DNA of 64,000 nt from Spectribacter hydrogenoxidans (GCF_031846275.1 NZ_JAVRIB010000009.1:1-64000); one strand, 5' to 3'. Counted from the stretch's first letter, positions 25,046 through 35,171 are shown. The notes: a model not told the origin generated them from the sequence alone. Translations and numbers: made by a program.

Positions 25046-26500
25046 TCAGCCGCTGCCCAGTCCCGCCGCCTGCACCAGCCCGATCAGTGGCTGCGGGAAC
25101 AGTCCCACGCCCATCACCGCCAGCGCGATCAGCAGCACCATGATGCCGCCGGAGCGCTGGCCCCAGTCGTTGGCGGCATCCCGCCGCCTCTCGCCGGGCT
25201 CGAATAGGTACATCACCACCATCACCCGCAGGTAGTAGTAAAGGCCGATGGCGCTGCCCAGCACGATGCCGCCCACCAGCCACCACAGTTCCGACTGCAC
25301 GCCCAGCGCAATCACGTAGAACTTGCCGATGAAGCCGGCGGTTGAGGGGATACCGGCCAGCGACAGCATCATCACCGTCAACACCGCGGCGAGATAGGGC
25401 CGGCGCCAGAACAAGCCGCGGAAGTTGTGAACGGCTCCGGCATCGGTACCGTCGTAGGGGCTGGATACCAGCGTCAGCACCCCGAACGCCCCCAGAGTGG
25501 CCAGCACGTAGGTGATCAGGTACATCCCGGCGGCCTCCACCGCCAGGCTGCCGGTGGCCACGATCGCGACCGTGATGTAGCCCATATGGGCGATGGAGGA
25601 ATAGCCCAGCAGCCGCTTCAGATTGTTCTGCCGCAGGGCGAGCAGGTTGCCCACGATCATCGAGATCAACGCGATCGCCGCGATCATCTGGTGCAGAACG
25701 GCGTCTGCCGTGGCCGGGGCCGACTGGAACAGCCGTACCAGCACCGCGAACACCGCCACCTTGCTGACCGTGGCCAGGAAGGCGGCGGCGGGCGCCGGGG
25801 CGCCCTCGTAGACGTCCGGCGTCCACAGGTGGAAGGGCACCAGCGACAGCTTGAAGGCGATGGCGATCACCATCATGCCCACGCCGATCACCAGCCAGCT
25901 GCGGTGGATCACCCCATCGTCGATGGCGGCGCCCAGCTCGTTGATCTGCAGCGTGCCGGTGGCCGCGTACAGCAGCGCCATGCCGAACAGCAGGAACGCC
26001 GACGCCGCGGCCGACAGCACCATGTACTTCAGCCCCGCCTCCAGCGAGCGGTGGTCGCGATAGGTATAGGCGGCCATGCCGTAGAGCGGCACCGACAGCA
26101 GTTCCAGCCCGATGAACAGCGCCGCCAGATGCTGGCTGGCCGCCAGGATGATGCCCCCGGCCACCGCCGTGAGCAGCAGCATGTAGAACTCTTCCCGCCG
26201 CCCGGGGTAACCGTCCAGATAGGCATGGGCCAGCGTCGAGCAGGCCAGCGCTGCCACCAGGATGACGGCCGTGTAGAGCACCGTGTAGTCGTCGATGACG
26301 ACCAGGTCGGTGACCGAGACCGGAGTGACACCCACCACCAGCAGCAGGGACACCAGCGCGGCATTCAGGCCCACCACGGTGATGGTGGCGTTAACGAAAT
26401 GCTGGCGGGTCACGGCAATGCTGATGAGCACGGCCAGCGCCGTGCCGCAGACCAGCAGAACGGGCAGCAGGGCGAACAGGTCGGTACCGGTGAGGGTCAT
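25046..26500 (-). CDS. nuoN: NADH-quinone oxidoreductase subunit N
   Basis: A 484-residue antiporter-like membrane subunit of complex I, with about 14 hydrophobic helices. The proton-channel region includes HLWTPDVYEGAPAPAAAFLATVSKVA, typical of NuoN, and YSSIAHMGY. It is the last gene of the nuo operon, 10 bp after nuoM, and converges with the envelope cluster. Length matches E. coli NuoN (485). Confidence 0.96.
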   Translation of the reverse strand: MTLTGTDLFALLPVLLVCGTALAVLISIAVTRQHFVNATITVVGLNAALVSLLLVVGVTPVSVTDLVVIDDYTVLYTAVILVAALACSTLAHAYLDGYPGRREEFYMLLLTAVAGGIILAASQHLAALFIGLELLSVPLYGMAAYTYRDHRSLEAGLKYMVLSAAASAFLLFGMALLYAATGTLQINELGAAIDDGVIHRSWLVIGVGMMVIAIAFKLSLVPFHLWTPDVYEGAPAPAAAFLATVSKVAVFAVLVRLFQSAPATADAVLHQMIAAIALISMIVGNLLALRQNNLKRLLGYSSIAHMGYITVAIVATGSLAVEAAGMYLITYVLATLGAFGVLTLVSSPYDGTDAGAVHNFRGLFWRRPYLAAVLTVMMLSLAGIPSTAGFIGKFYVIALGVQSELWWLVGGIVLGSAIGLYYYLRVMVVMYLFEPGERRRDAANDWGQRSGGIMVLLIALAVMGVGLFPQPLIGLVQAAGLGSG

Positions 26501-26510
26501 GGCCGGGACC

Positions 26511-28043
26511 TCAGGGCGTGGCCGGCCGCGGCCGGACGTCGGTGAACCAGTGCTGCACTTCGGTCATGGCGGTCTGCGATATATCCAGGACCGGCTGCGG
26601 ATAGACGCCGATGCCGATGATCAGCGCCAGCAGCATGAGCAGCGTCAGGTATTCGCGGCCATTGAGGCCGGCCAGTTCCGCTTTTCCCTGGGCGGGGCCC
26701 CAGTACACCCGGTGCATGAGTACCAGGGCGTAGACCGCAGCCAGCACCAGCCCGCCGCCGGCCAGCACCACGACCACCGGGGCCACGCCGAAGGTCCCCA
26801 CCAGAATCAGGAATTCGCCGATGAAATTGGCCGTGCCCGGCAGCCCCAGCGAGGCCAGCACGAACACCAGCGCAAAGCCCGGCAGCGAACCCAGGCGCGG
26901 AAACAGCCCGCCCATGCGGCGCATGTCGCGGGTGTGGATGCGTTCGTAGATCTGGCCGCTGAGGATGAACAGCCCCGCCGCGGAAAATGCGTGCGCCACC
27001 ATCTGGATGATCACCCCCTGCAGGGCCAGCAGGGTGCCGGCGTAGATGCCGATCAGCACGAAGCCCATGTGGGAGATGCTGCTGCAGGCGATCAGCCGCT
27101 TGACGTCGTTCTGGGCCATCGCCAGCACCGCGCCGTAGTAGATGCCCACCAGGCCCAGGACCATGGCGACCGGTGCGAAGTGGGCGGAGGCGTCCGGGAA
27201 CAATGGAATCGCGAAGCGCAGCATCCCGTAGGCGGCGGTCTTGAGCAGGATGCCGGCCAGGTCCACGCTGCCGGCAGTGGGGGCCTGGGCATGGGCGTCG
27301 GGCAGCCAGCCATGCAGCGGCACGGTGGGTAGTTTCACCGCGAAGGCGATGAAGAAGCCCAGCATCAGTACATAGCCAAGGGCGCCGCTGATGGGGGTCT
27401 CGCGCAGCACGTTGTAGTCGAAGGTGAACTCGCCGGTGTGGTTGTAGTGGACAAACACCAGCCCGAGGATCGACACCAGCATCAGCAGCCCGCTGGCCTG
27501 GGTATAGATGAAGAACTTGGTGGCGGCGGTGATGCGGGTGGCGCCACGGGAGCCGCTGTGGCCCCACAGCGCGATCAGGAAGTACATCGGCACCAGCATC
27601 ATTTCCCAGAAGAAGAAGAACAGGAAAAGATCGATGGCCAGGAATACCCCGACCACGCCGCCGATGATCCACAGCAGGTTGAGGTGGAAGAAGCCGATGC
27701 GTCGGTCGATTTCCTGCCAGGAGCAGAGCACCGCCAGCAACCCGAGAAAGCAGGTCAGCATCAGCATGATCAGCGACAGGCCATCCACCGCCAGATGGAA
27801 GCTGATGCCGAAACGCTCGATCCAGTCGACACGGAACTCGGTGCCCCAGTCGGGCTGGTCACCGATCACCCCGGCCAGATGATAGTTGCCGGTCAGCCAT
27901 AGCCAGACGGTCAGCCCCAGCACCGCCAGCATGGTGGCGGTGGCGATCCAGCGCGGCATGTCGGAGCCCGCGTGGGCGCGCTCGAGCAGCCAGCACAGCA
28001 TGCCGCCAATGAAGGGAATCAGTAGCAACCAGACCAGGATCAT
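26511..28043 (-). CDS. nuoM: NADH-quinone oxidoreductase subunit M
   Basis: A 510-residue proton-pumping membrane subunit of complex I. Key family segments are present: FFFWEMMLVPMYFLI, LHGWLPDAHAQAPTAGSVDLAGILLK and ISHMGFVLIG. The conserved glutamate in WEMMLVP and the lysine in FAVKLPTVP are retained. It lies 16 bp after nuoL with AGGAGA upstream of the start. Confidence 0.96.
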   Translation of the reverse strand: MILVWLLLIPFIGGMLCWLLERAHAGSDMPRWIATATMLAVLGLTVWLWLTGNYHLAGVIGDQPDWGTEFRVDWIERFGISFHLAVDGLSLIMLMLTCFLGLLAVLCSWQEIDRRIGFFHLNLLWIIGGVVGVFLAIDLFLFFFFWEMMLVPMYFLIALWGHSGSRGATRITAATKFFIYTQASGLLMLVSILGLVFVHYNHTGEFTFDYNVLRETPISGALGYVLMLGFFIAFAVKLPTVPLHGWLPDAHAQAPTAGSVDLAGILLKTAAYGMLRFAIPLFPDASAHFAPVAMVLGLVGIYYGAVLAMAQNDVKRLIACSSISHMGFVLIGIYAGTLLALQGVIIQMVAHAFSAAGLFILSGQIYERIHTRDMRRMGGLFPRLGSLPGFALVFVLASLGLPGTANFIGEFLILVGTFGVAPVVVVLAGGGLVLAAVYALVLMHRVYWGPAQGKAELAGLNGREYLTLLMLLALIIGIGVYPQPVLDISQTAMTEVQHWFTDVRPRPATP

Positions 28044-28059
28044 GACGCGGGCATTCTCC

Positions 28060-29913
28060 TCAGGGCACCAGCAACAGCAGCAGGAAGGCGGTCGCCGCGG
28101 CGAACAGCACCAGCGCGTACCAGCGCAGCTGGCCGGTCTGGGTGATGGCCAGGCGGGCGTTGAGCTTCAGCGCCAGGGCCGGGATCAGATTCACCGTATC
28201 GTTGACCCAGTCCATGCGGTGGAAGCGAACCAGGGCCAGATAGGGCCGCACGAACACCCGGTCGTACAGCGCATCGAAGCCCCAGGCGTGGTGCCAGAAT
28301 CGCCACAGCCGCGCCCCGTGGCCGCCGGCCACGAGCCGGGCCGCCCGTTGCCGCGAGCCCAGGAACAGCCCGGCGGCGATGCCCACACCGACAATGGCCA
28401 CGACGCTGGACAGGATCTCGATTGTGAGTTTCAGGGCGTGGCTGTGGTCCCCGCCATGCCCGGTGCCGAAAAGATCGGCCACCGGCGGATGAATCCAGGC
28501 GCCCAGGAAGGTGGACAGCAGCGCCAGCACGATCAGCGGCAGGTGATGGGACATGCCGTGGCCGGGGTGGGCCTCGGTCTGTAGCGGTCCGTGGAAGACG
28601 ATGAAGATCATCCGGAAGGTATAGATCGAGGTGAGCAGGGCACCGGTCAGCCCCGCCAGCCACAGCACCGGATAGCCGTTGGCAAACGCCAGCCAGAGAA
28701 TCTCGTCCTTGGAATAGAAGCCGGCCGTGACCAGCGGCAGGGCGGCCAGCGCGGCGCCGCCGATCAGGAACAGCGCGTAGTCGAACTTCAGCGTGCGGGC
28801 GAGGCCGCCCATGCGGAAGATGTTCTGTTCGTGATGACAGGCGATGATCACCGAGCCCGAGGCCAGGAATAGCAGCGCCTTGAAAAAGGCATGGGTCATC
28901 AGGTGAAAGATGGCCGCCTCCCAGGCCCCGGCACCCAGCGCCAGGAACATGTAGCCGATCTGGCTCATGGTGGAGTAGGCCAGCACCCGCTTGATGTCGG
29001 TCTGGGCCAGGGCCGCGAACCCGGCCATCAGCAGGGTGAGTGCGCCCACGATGCCGACCGCGTAGAGCGCCGTCGGCGCCAGTTCGAACAGCCCGTGCAT
29101 CCGGGCGATCAGGTAGACGCCCGCAGTCACCATGGTGGCGGCATGGATCAGCGCGGAGACCGGGGTGGGGCCGGCCATGGCATCGGCCAGCCAGGTCTGC
29201 AGCGGCAGCTGGGCGGACTTGCCCACGGCGCCACCCAGCAGCAGAAAGGCCGCCAGCGTGGCCATGGCATCGCCCTCGGCCCAGACTTCCGGCGCCTGCG
29301 CCAGCAGGGTCGGAATGTGCAGCGTGCCGAATGCGGCGAACAGCACGAACAGGCCCAGAACCAGAAAGACGTCGCCCACCCGGGTGACGATGAAGGCCTT
29401 GAACGCCGCCCAGGCATTGGCCGGCTCCTTGTAATAGAACCCGATCAGCAGATAGCTGCACAGGCCGACCCCTTCCCAGCCCAGGAACAGCAGCAGCAGG
29501 TTGTCGGCCAGTACCAGCACCAGCATGCTGAACACGAACAGGTTCATGTACGCGAAGAAGCGCGTCATGCCCGGCCCGCCCTCGAGATCGTGACGCATGT
29601 ACCAGCCGGCGAACACGTGGATCAGAAACCCCACTCCCACGATCACGCCGATCATGGTGGCCGTGAGCCCGTCCAGGTGAAGGGTGATGCCGGGTGCCAG
29701 ATCGCCCACCGTGAACCAGGTCCACAGCGGCTGGCTGACGGTACCGCCGTCGCCGTTGGCAAATCCCAGCAGCGTCTGCCCGGTCGCTGCCAGGGCCAGT
29801 GCCATCGAGCCGACCCCGATGGTTACCGCCGCGCGGTCACCCAGACGGTAGCCGAACGACAGCAGCACCGCGCCGAGCAGAGGGAACAGCGGGATCAGTG
29901 CCAGACTGGTCAT
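28060..29913 (-). CDS. nuoL: NADH-quinone oxidoreductase subunit L
   Basis: A 617-residue membrane subunit of complex I, the distal proton pump with the long lateral helix. Typical segments include FLGWEGVGLCSYLLIGFYY, LQTWLADAMAGPTPVSALIHAATMVTAG (split here by family knowledge into the antiporter core) and YSTMSQIGYMFLALG. The length agrees with E. coli NuoL (613). Its start overlaps the stop of nuoK by 4 bp. Confidence 0.96.
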   Translation of the reverse strand: MTSLALIPLFPLLGAVLLSFGYRLGDRAAVTIGVGSMALALAATGQTLLGFANGDGGTVSQPLWTWFTVGDLAPGITLHLDGLTATMIGVIVGVGFLIHVFAGWYMRHDLEGGPGMTRFFAYMNLFVFSMLVLVLADNLLLLFLGWEGVGLCSYLLIGFYYKEPANAWAAFKAFIVTRVGDVFLVLGLFVLFAAFGTLHIPTLLAQAPEVWAEGDAMATLAAFLLLGGAVGKSAQLPLQTWLADAMAGPTPVSALIHAATMVTAGVYLIARMHGLFELAPTALYAVGIVGALTLLMAGFAALAQTDIKRVLAYSTMSQIGYMFLALGAGAWEAAIFHLMTHAFFKALLFLASGSVIIACHHEQNIFRMGGLARTLKFDYALFLIGGAALAALPLVTAGFYSKDEILWLAFANGYPVLWLAGLTGALLTSIYTFRMIFIVFHGPLQTEAHPGHGMSHHLPLIVLALLSTFLGAWIHPPVADLFGTGHGGDHSHALKLTIEILSSVVAIVGVGIAAGLFLGSRQRAARLVAGGHGARLWRFWHHAWGFDALYDRVFVRPYLALVRFHRMDWVNDTVNLIPALALKLNARLAITQTGQLRWYALVLFAAATAFLLLLLVP

Positions 29914-30221
29914 CCCTTCATCCCCGCCACTGCGTCGATGTCCAGGGTGCGATAGGTGCGCCGCATCTGCAGCAGCAGGCCCAGGCCGATGCTGACCTCG
30001 GCGGCCGCCAGCGTCAGCACGAAGATGTACATGATCTGGCCGTCAGGCTGCTGCCAGGCCTGGCCGGCCACCACGAAGGCCAGGCCGGCGGCATTCATCA
30101 TGATCTCCAGGCTGATCAGGATGAACAGCAGGTTGCGCCGGACCACGAGGCCGACCAGGCCCAGGGCGAACAGGATGCCCGCCAGTGCCATGCCGTGTTC
30201 CACCGGCAATGCCATGTCCAT
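29910..30221 (-). CDS. nuoK: NADH-quinone oxidoreductase subunit K
   Basis: A 103-residue three-helix membrane subunit of complex I. LEIMMNAAGLAFVV carries the conserved glutamate of the E-channel, and the C-terminus RTYRTLDIDAVAGMKG is typical. It overlaps nuoL by 4 bp and follows nuoJ by 29 bp. Confidence 0.96.
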   Translation of the reverse strand: MDMALPVEHGMALAGILFALGLVGLVVRRNLLFILISLEIMMNAAGLAFVVAGQAWQQPDGQIMYIFVLTLAAAEVSIGLGLLLQMRRTYRTLDIDAVAGMKG

Positions 30222-30250
30222 CGTGTTATCCCCTCTCCCTCACGATGCGG

Positions 30251-30751
30251 TCAGCGACCATCGACTTCCCGTCCCACATGAGCGGCAATCACCAGCGCGG
30301 CGAGCAGCAGGAACGCCGCCAGTTCCACCAGCAGCAGATAGGGACCGAACATCGCGGCGCCGATCGCCTTGGGCGCCAGCTCCGTACCGCTGACCGCACC
30401 AACCGAGGCGCCGCCCCACAGCAGTCTGGTCATCACCGCCAGCAGCACCGCCGCGGCAATGCCGGGCCCCACCCAGAGACCCGGCGCCAGCCACTGCCTC
30501 TCCTGGTCGATGCTGGCCTGGTCGACGTTGAGCATCATCACCACGAACACGAACAGCACCACGATCGCCCCGGCGTAGACGATGACCTCCAGCGCCGCCG
30601 CGAAGGGCGCACCCAGGGTAAAGAACACCACCGCAATCGACAGCAGCGACGCGATCAGATACAGCAGCGCGTGTACCGGGTTGCTGTGAGTGACCACTCG
30701 AAGCGTGGTCAGCACGGCAATCGTGGCGGCGATGTAAAAGGTCAGTTCCAC
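30251..30751 (-). CDS. nuoJ: NADH-quinone oxidoreductase subunit J
   Basis: A 166-residue membrane subunit of complex I. The segment LEVIVYAGAIVVLFVFVVMML contains the pi-bulge helix region with the conserved VYAGAI motif. The C-terminal hydrophobic helix (LVELAAFLLLAALVIAAHVG) is present. A class-1 inverted repeat lies between its start and the nuoI stop. Confidence 0.95.
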   Translation of the reverse strand: MELTFYIAATIAVLTTLRVVTHSNPVHALLYLIASLLSIAVVFFTLGAPFAAALEVIVYAGAIVVLFVFVVMMLNVDQASIDQERQWLAPGLWVGPGIAAAVLLAVMTRLLWGGASVGAVSGTELAPKAIGAAMFGPYLLLVELAAFLLLAALVIAAHVGREVDGR

Positions 30752-30772
30752 TGTTTCAGGTCCATTGTCTTG

Positions 30773-30852
30773 AACCGCAAAGGGCGCGAAGGTCGCAAAG
30801 TTCCTGCTTGTACCTTTTTTACCCTTTGCGTCCCTTGGCGCTCTTTGCGGTT
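30773..30852. repeat. Class-1 inverted repeat between nuoI and nuoJ
   Basis: An 80-bp element with imperfect inverted arms of about 29 bp, starting AACCGCAAAGGGCGCGAAGG and ending in CTCTTTGCGGTT. Same family as the ends of the GxxExxY gene region (35172-35604) and the element at 37494-37584. It contains no gene. Confidence 0.88.
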
Positions 30853-30860
30853 AATGTTCC

Positions 30861-31376
30861 TCACGGCATCAGCGATTTCACGTCAATCGGCTTTTCCTCG
30901 TTCTGCGCTTCGCCCTTGTCCTTGCCGCCCACCGCCATGCCGGCGACGCGATAGAAGTTGTACCCGGGCTGCTTGCCCACGCCGGAGATCAGCAAGTCAT
31001 CCTTTTCGTAGACCATCTGCTGGCGGTCGAACTCGCCCATCTCGAAATCGGGCGTGAGCTGGATGGCATAGGTGGGGCAGGCCTCTTCGCAGAACCCGCA
31101 GTAGATGCAGCGCGAGAAGTTGATCCGGAAGGTATCCGGTTTCCAGCGGCCGGTGTCGTCCTCGGTCTTGGTCAGGGCGATGCAGTCCACCGGGCAGGCC
31201 ACCGCGCAGAGGTTGCAGGCCACGCAGCGTTCCTCGCCGTCCGGGTCGCGCGTCAGCACGATGCGACCGCGGTAGCGTGGCGGCAGGTAGGGCCGCTCCT
31301 CGGGGTACTGCACCGTGTCGCGCTTGCGGAAACTGTGTAGGAAGACCATCCAGATTGTGCGCAGGTGGCTCAGCAT
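30861..31376 (-). CDS. nuoI: NADH-quinone oxidoreductase subunit I (ferredoxin-like)
   Basis: A 171-residue iron-sulfur subunit of complex I that relays electrons to NuoB through clusters N6a and N6b. Both 4Fe-4S motifs are intact: CVACNLCAVACPVDC and CIYCGFCEEACPTYA. The N-terminal amphipathic helix region (LRTIWMVFLHSFRKRDTVQYPEE) is typical. Its two flanking gaps carry a class-1 repeat (downstream) and a class-2 repeat (upstream). Confidence 0.97.
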   Translation of the reverse strand: MLSHLRTIWMVFLHSFRKRDTVQYPEERPYLPPRYRGRIVLTRDPDGEERCVACNLCAVACPVDCIALTKTEDDTGRWKPDTFRINFSRCIYCGFCEEACPTYAIQLTPDFEMGEFDRQQMVYEKDDLLISGVGKQPGYNFYRVAGMAVGGKDKGEAQNEEKPIDVKSLMP

Positions 31377-31395
31377 GGCTTCGCTCCGCGAAGCA

Positions 31396-31488
31396 GTTTC
31401 GTGTTTCGTGTTTCAAGTTCCGAGTGAGCAGCGATAGCTGCAAGGCCTGACGTGTCGACCTTGAAATCCGAAACTCGAAACTTGAAAC
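31396..31488. repeat. Class-2 inverted repeat between nuoH and nuoI
   Basis: A 93-bp element with left arm GTTTCGTGTTTCGTGTTTCA and a right arm rich in GAAAC units (TTGAAATCCGAAACTCGAAA). Same family as 36908-37002 and 39372-39540. A small hairpin CTTCGC/GCGAAG (31380-31394) lies just before it. Confidence 0.82.
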
Positions 31489-31512
31489 GGGAGGTTTCCA
31501 TATGCAGGTCGC

Positions 31513-32487
31513 TCATGACGCCCCCAGTGCCAGAACCATGGCGCCGGTCACCGCCACATTCAGCAATGCCAGGGGCAGCATTACCTTCCAGCCGAAGCTC
31601 ATCAACTGGTCATAGCGTGGCCGCGGCAGCGAGGCTCGCAGCAGGATGAAGAACACCACCACCGCGCTGGTCTTCAACGCGAACCAGACCAGTGGTGGCA
31701 GCCAGGGGCCCAGCCAGCCGCCGAGAAACAGCACGACGGTCATGGCCGATACCAGGATTACGCCGACGTATTCGCCCACGAAGAACATGCCGAACTTCAT
31801 GCCCGAATATTCGGTATGGAAGCCGGCGGTCAGCTCGTGCTCGGCCTCGGGCAGATCGAACGGCATGCGGTGGGTTTCGGCCACCCCGGCGATGAAGAAG
31901 ATCACGAAGCCCAGGAACTGCGGCACCACGTACCACAATCCGGCCTGGGCCTCGACGATGGTGCGCAGGTTGAAGCTGCCGGCCTGCATCACCACGCCCA
32001 GCAGCGCCAGCCCCATGAACACCTCGTAGGACACCATCTGGGCTGCAGTACGCATACCGCCGAGCAGGGCATACTTGTTGTTCGAAGCCCAGGCCGCGAA
32101 TACCACGGCGTAAACCCCCAGCGAGGTCATGGCCAGGAAGAACAGCAGCCCGATGTTCATGTCGATGATGCCGATACCCGGCGCGAACGGCACCACTGCA
32201 AAGGCCATCAGCCCGGTGAACATGGCCAGTGCCGGGGCCAGGACGAAAACGAACTTGTCGGCGAACGGCGGGATCCAGTCCTCCTTGAAGAAGATCTTGA
32301 TCATGTCCGCCACGACCTGCAGCACCCCGAACGGGCCGACGCGGTTGGGACCATAGCGGTCCTGCCAGAGACCCAGCAGGCGGCGCTCGATCCAGGTCAG
32401 GAAGGCAGCCGATCCGACCAGCACGCCGAGAATGGCGCCGATCTGCGCGCCGGTGCCGATCACGGCGATGGCGGTGTCGTCGATCAC
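31513..32487 (-). CDS. nuoH: NADH-quinone oxidoreductase subunit H
   Basis: A 324-residue membrane subunit of complex I that helps form the quinone site. Family segments present are RRLLGLWQDRYGPNRVGPFG, GVAETHRMPFDLPEAEHELT and AGFHTEYSGMKFGMFF. The start overlaps the stop of nuoG by 4 bp, so the two are translationally coupled. Confidence 0.97.
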   Translation of the reverse strand: MIDDTAIAVIGTGAQIGAILGVLVGSAAFLTWIERRLLGLWQDRYGPNRVGPFGVLQVVADMIKIFFKEDWIPPFADKFVFVLAPALAMFTGLMAFAVVPFAPGIGIIDMNIGLLFFLAMTSLGVYAVVFAAWASNNKYALLGGMRTAAQMVSYEVFMGLALLGVVMQAGSFNLRTIVEAQAGLWYVVPQFLGFVIFFIAGVAETHRMPFDLPEAEHELTAGFHTEYSGMKFGMFFVGEYVGVILVSAMTVVLFLGGWLGPWLPPLVWFALKTSAVVVFFILLRASLPRPRYDQLMSFGWKVMLPLALLNVAVTGAMVLALGAS

Positions 32488-35156
32488 GGGGTCACCACCG
32501 CGGGCAGTGTCAGCCCGGTCAACCCCGGCAGTCCCACCGGCAGACCGATGCTGCGATCGGCGAGGCTGTCCAGGACACGGACCGGCAGGCTCAGGTGCTC
32601 ACCGCTGACGGTCAGGGTCAGGGTGTCGCCGTCGGCCAGGTGCAGTTCCCGCGCCGCCGCGGCGTTGAGGGCGGCATAGGGCGTCGGGATGCGCCCGGCC
32701 ATCGCCGGGGCCAGGGCGGACTGCGGCTCGCCGCCGAACAGATGATGCACCGGTACGGCTAGCCAGTCGTCGGCGGCCGGTGCGCCGTCCTCGAGCGGAC
32801 CCGGTTCACCCGCGCCGTCCAGCGGCAGGCGTACGCCCGGATCGCCGCCACCCAGCGCACCACCGACCTCGTCCTGGAACTTGGTGATGGCCTGCTGGTT
32901 GGAATCCCAGCCCGGTGCCCAGGCGAAGGGCAGCAGCGCCCCGGGCCGGCGGCCGGGCCAGCCCTCCATGCTGAAGGCCAGCGGTGAATCCGGATCCCGT
33001 GGTGGTGTGGGCTCATGCACGCTGACATTGGCATGCAGGGCGGTGCGGCCCGAATAGCGATGCGTGGCGCGGGGCAGCCGCATGCCGGCGATGCGGAAAT
33101 CCGCGCCGGGCGCGGCGTCGGCCACGCCGGCCAGATGTGGCCGGGCGGTGGTCATATGGGTGATCACGTCGTCGAGACCGTCCCAGTCCATAGGCCGATC
33201 CAGCCGGCGCAGCAGGGCGGCGCACCAGCGCCAGCTCTCGCGCACCGGTTCCTCGGCGGCGTAGACCTGAAAGAAGCGTTGGGCACGTCCTTCATTGTTG
33301 ATCAGCGTGCCGTCGGACTCGGCGAAACTGCCGGCCGGCAGGGCCGCGTGGGCACGGGTGAGAGTGGCGTGCAGACTGTGATCGATCACGATGACGTGGG
33401 TGGCAGCCTCCAGGGCGGCATCCACCCGGGCCGCCGGGGCACGCTGATAGAGGTCGTTTTCCACCACCATCACCGTGTCCGCGCTGCCGTCCACCAGGCG
33501 GTCCAGCGCATGCTCGACGCTGATACCGTCGAGCAGGTCCACCCCCAGGCTGTTGCACTCGGGCAGGGTCAGGAACAGATGGCCCTTGTCGCCCAGCGCG
33601 CCGGCTACCGCGCCGGCGGCGTTCAGGATGCCGGCGTCGCCGGCACCGGTGCCGGCGACGACCAGCGGCCGTTCGGCGCCGGCCAGGGCGTTCGCGATGG
33701 TGGCGGCCTGTTGCTGCAGGGCCGGATCAAGCCCGTCGGGCGCCGGCTGGCTGGCGTCCAGGGCATGGGCCACGGCCCGGCCCAGCGCCGCGACGTCCGC
33801 CGGCCGGGCGCGGCAGGTCGCGGCAGCCACGTCATCCAGCGCGGTTGCGGCCGGGCTGGCGATGAACAGGGGGTGGCGGCGATCGCCGGCGATGTCGCGC
33901 ACCGCGCGGTCATGCCAGCGGGGGATGCCGTGGGCCTCCGCATGATCCCGGGCCGCCCCGCGTACCGACTGGCGCAGCGACAGGGCCAGCCGCGCGGCGG
34001 TGTTAGTGACGTCCTCGCCGAGAATCAGCACGGCATCACATTGCTCGGTTTGCCGCAGGCTGGGGCGTTCTCCCGGGTGTTGCGCCAGCAACTGGCGTGC
34101 GCGGTGAACCAGCGCCTGCTCGCCGGCAGCCATGCCGGTGCTGAAATGAGCCGCCCCCACCAGTTCCCGCAGGGCGTGATTGGTTTCCAGTGATGCCCGG
34201 GGGGAGCCGATGCCGACAACGCCCCTGGCGGCACGCAACTGTTCGGCAATGGTCTGCAGCGCGGCGTCGGTCTCGGCGGGTTGCAGGCCGTTGCCCGGGC
34301 TGCGCAGTTGCGCCTGCCGCGGTCGGTCGTCGCGATTGACGAAACCGGCGCCGAAACGGCCGCGGTCACACAGGAAGTAGCCGTTGATCTCGCCGTGGTA
34401 GCGGTTCTGGATGCGCTTGAGCACGCCGTCCCGGGCGCCGGGCGAGGTATTGCAGCCCAGCGAACAGTGCTGGCAGATGCCGGGGGCTGCCTGCATGTCC
34501 CACTTGCGGGTATAGCTTGCCCCCAGGGTCTTGTCGGTGAACACACCGGTGGGGCACACCTCCACCAGATTGCCGGAGAAGGGGTTCTCCAGCGCGCCGT
34601 CCTCGTGGCGGCCGAAATAGACGTTGTCGTGGGCGGCGAAGGCCTCCAGATCGTCGCCCCCGGCGTAGTCGCGGTAGTAGCGTACGCAGCGATAACAGGC
34701 GATGCAGCGGTTCATCTCGTGGTTGATGAACGGGCCCAGGTCCTGATTGCGGTGGGTGCGCTTGGTGCCGCGATAGCGCCGGCGGGTGTGCCCGGTCATC
34801 AGGGTCATGTCCTGCAGGTGGCATTCGCCGCCTTCCTCGCACACCGGGCAGTCGTGCGGGTGGTTGATCATCAGCCATTCGATGATGCGGGCACGGAAAT
34901 TGACCGCATCGGCATCATTGAGGGCAATGCGGGTACCGTCGGCGGCCGGCGTCATGCAGGCCATGACGATGTTGCCCTGTTCGTCGTCGGCGTCGCGGAA
35001 CTGCTTGACCGCACACTGGCGGCAGGCACCCACCGAATCGAGACAGGGATGCCAGCAGAAATAGGGCAGGTCGTAACCCAGCGACAGCGCGGCGTCGAGC
35101 AGATTCTTGCGCCCGTCGACGTCGTGTGGCCTTCCATCAATCGTGAGTCTTGCCAT
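32484..35156 (-). CDS. nuoG: NADH-quinone oxidoreductase subunit G
   Basis: An 890-residue iron-sulfur subunit of complex I. The N-terminal 2Fe-2S domain shows CWHPCLDSVGACRQC, followed by the 4Fe-4S motif HDCPVCEEGGECHLQD, and the molybdopterin-like domain begins near CQHCSLGCNTSPGARDG with an additional 4Fe-4S site. The length is close to E. coli NuoG (908). It lies after the GxxExxY gene. Confidence 0.96.
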   Translation of the reverse strand: MARLTIDGRPHDVDGRKNLLDAALSLGYDLPYFCWHPCLDSVGACRQCAVKQFRDADDEQGNIVMACMTPAADGTRIALNDADAVNFRARIIEWLMINHPHDCPVCEEGGECHLQDMTLMTGHTRRRYRGTKRTHRNQDLGPFINHEMNRCIACYRCVRYYRDYAGGDDLEAFAAHDNVYFGRHEDGALENPFSGNLVEVCPTGVFTDKTLGASYTRKWDMQAAPGICQHCSLGCNTSPGARDGVLKRIQNRYHGEINGYFLCDRGRFGAGFVNRDDRPRQAQLRSPGNGLQPAETDAALQTIAEQLRAARGVVGIGSPRASLETNHALRELVGAAHFSTGMAAGEQALVHRARQLLAQHPGERPSLRQTEQCDAVLILGEDVTNTAARLALSLRQSVRGAARDHAEAHGIPRWHDRAVRDIAGDRRHPLFIASPAATALDDVAAATCRARPADVAALGRAVAHALDASQPAPDGLDPALQQQAATIANALAGAERPLVVAGTGAGDAGILNAAGAVAGALGDKGHLFLTLPECNSLGVDLLDGISVEHALDRLVDGSADTVMVVENDLYQRAPAARVDAALEAATHVIVIDHSLHATLTRAHAALPAGSFAESDGTLINNEGRAQRFFQVYAAEEPVRESWRWCAALLRRLDRPMDWDGLDDVITHMTTARPHLAGVADAAPGADFRIAGMRLPRATHRYSGRTALHANVSVHEPTPPRDPDSPLAFSMEGWPGRRPGALLPFAWAPGWDSNQQAITKFQDEVGGALGGGDPGVRLPLDGAGEPGPLEDGAPAADDWLAVPVHHLFGGEPQSALAPAMAGRIPTPYAALNAAAARELHLADGDTLTLTVSGEHLSLPVRVLDSLADRSIGLPVGLPGLTGLTLPAVVTP

Positions 35157-35171
35157 ATCCGTCAGCCTGCC

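Noticed and set aside
28040..29725. 561-codon minus-strand frame in another phase of nuoL
   Set aside because: Shadow of nuoL; no membrane helices or motifs.
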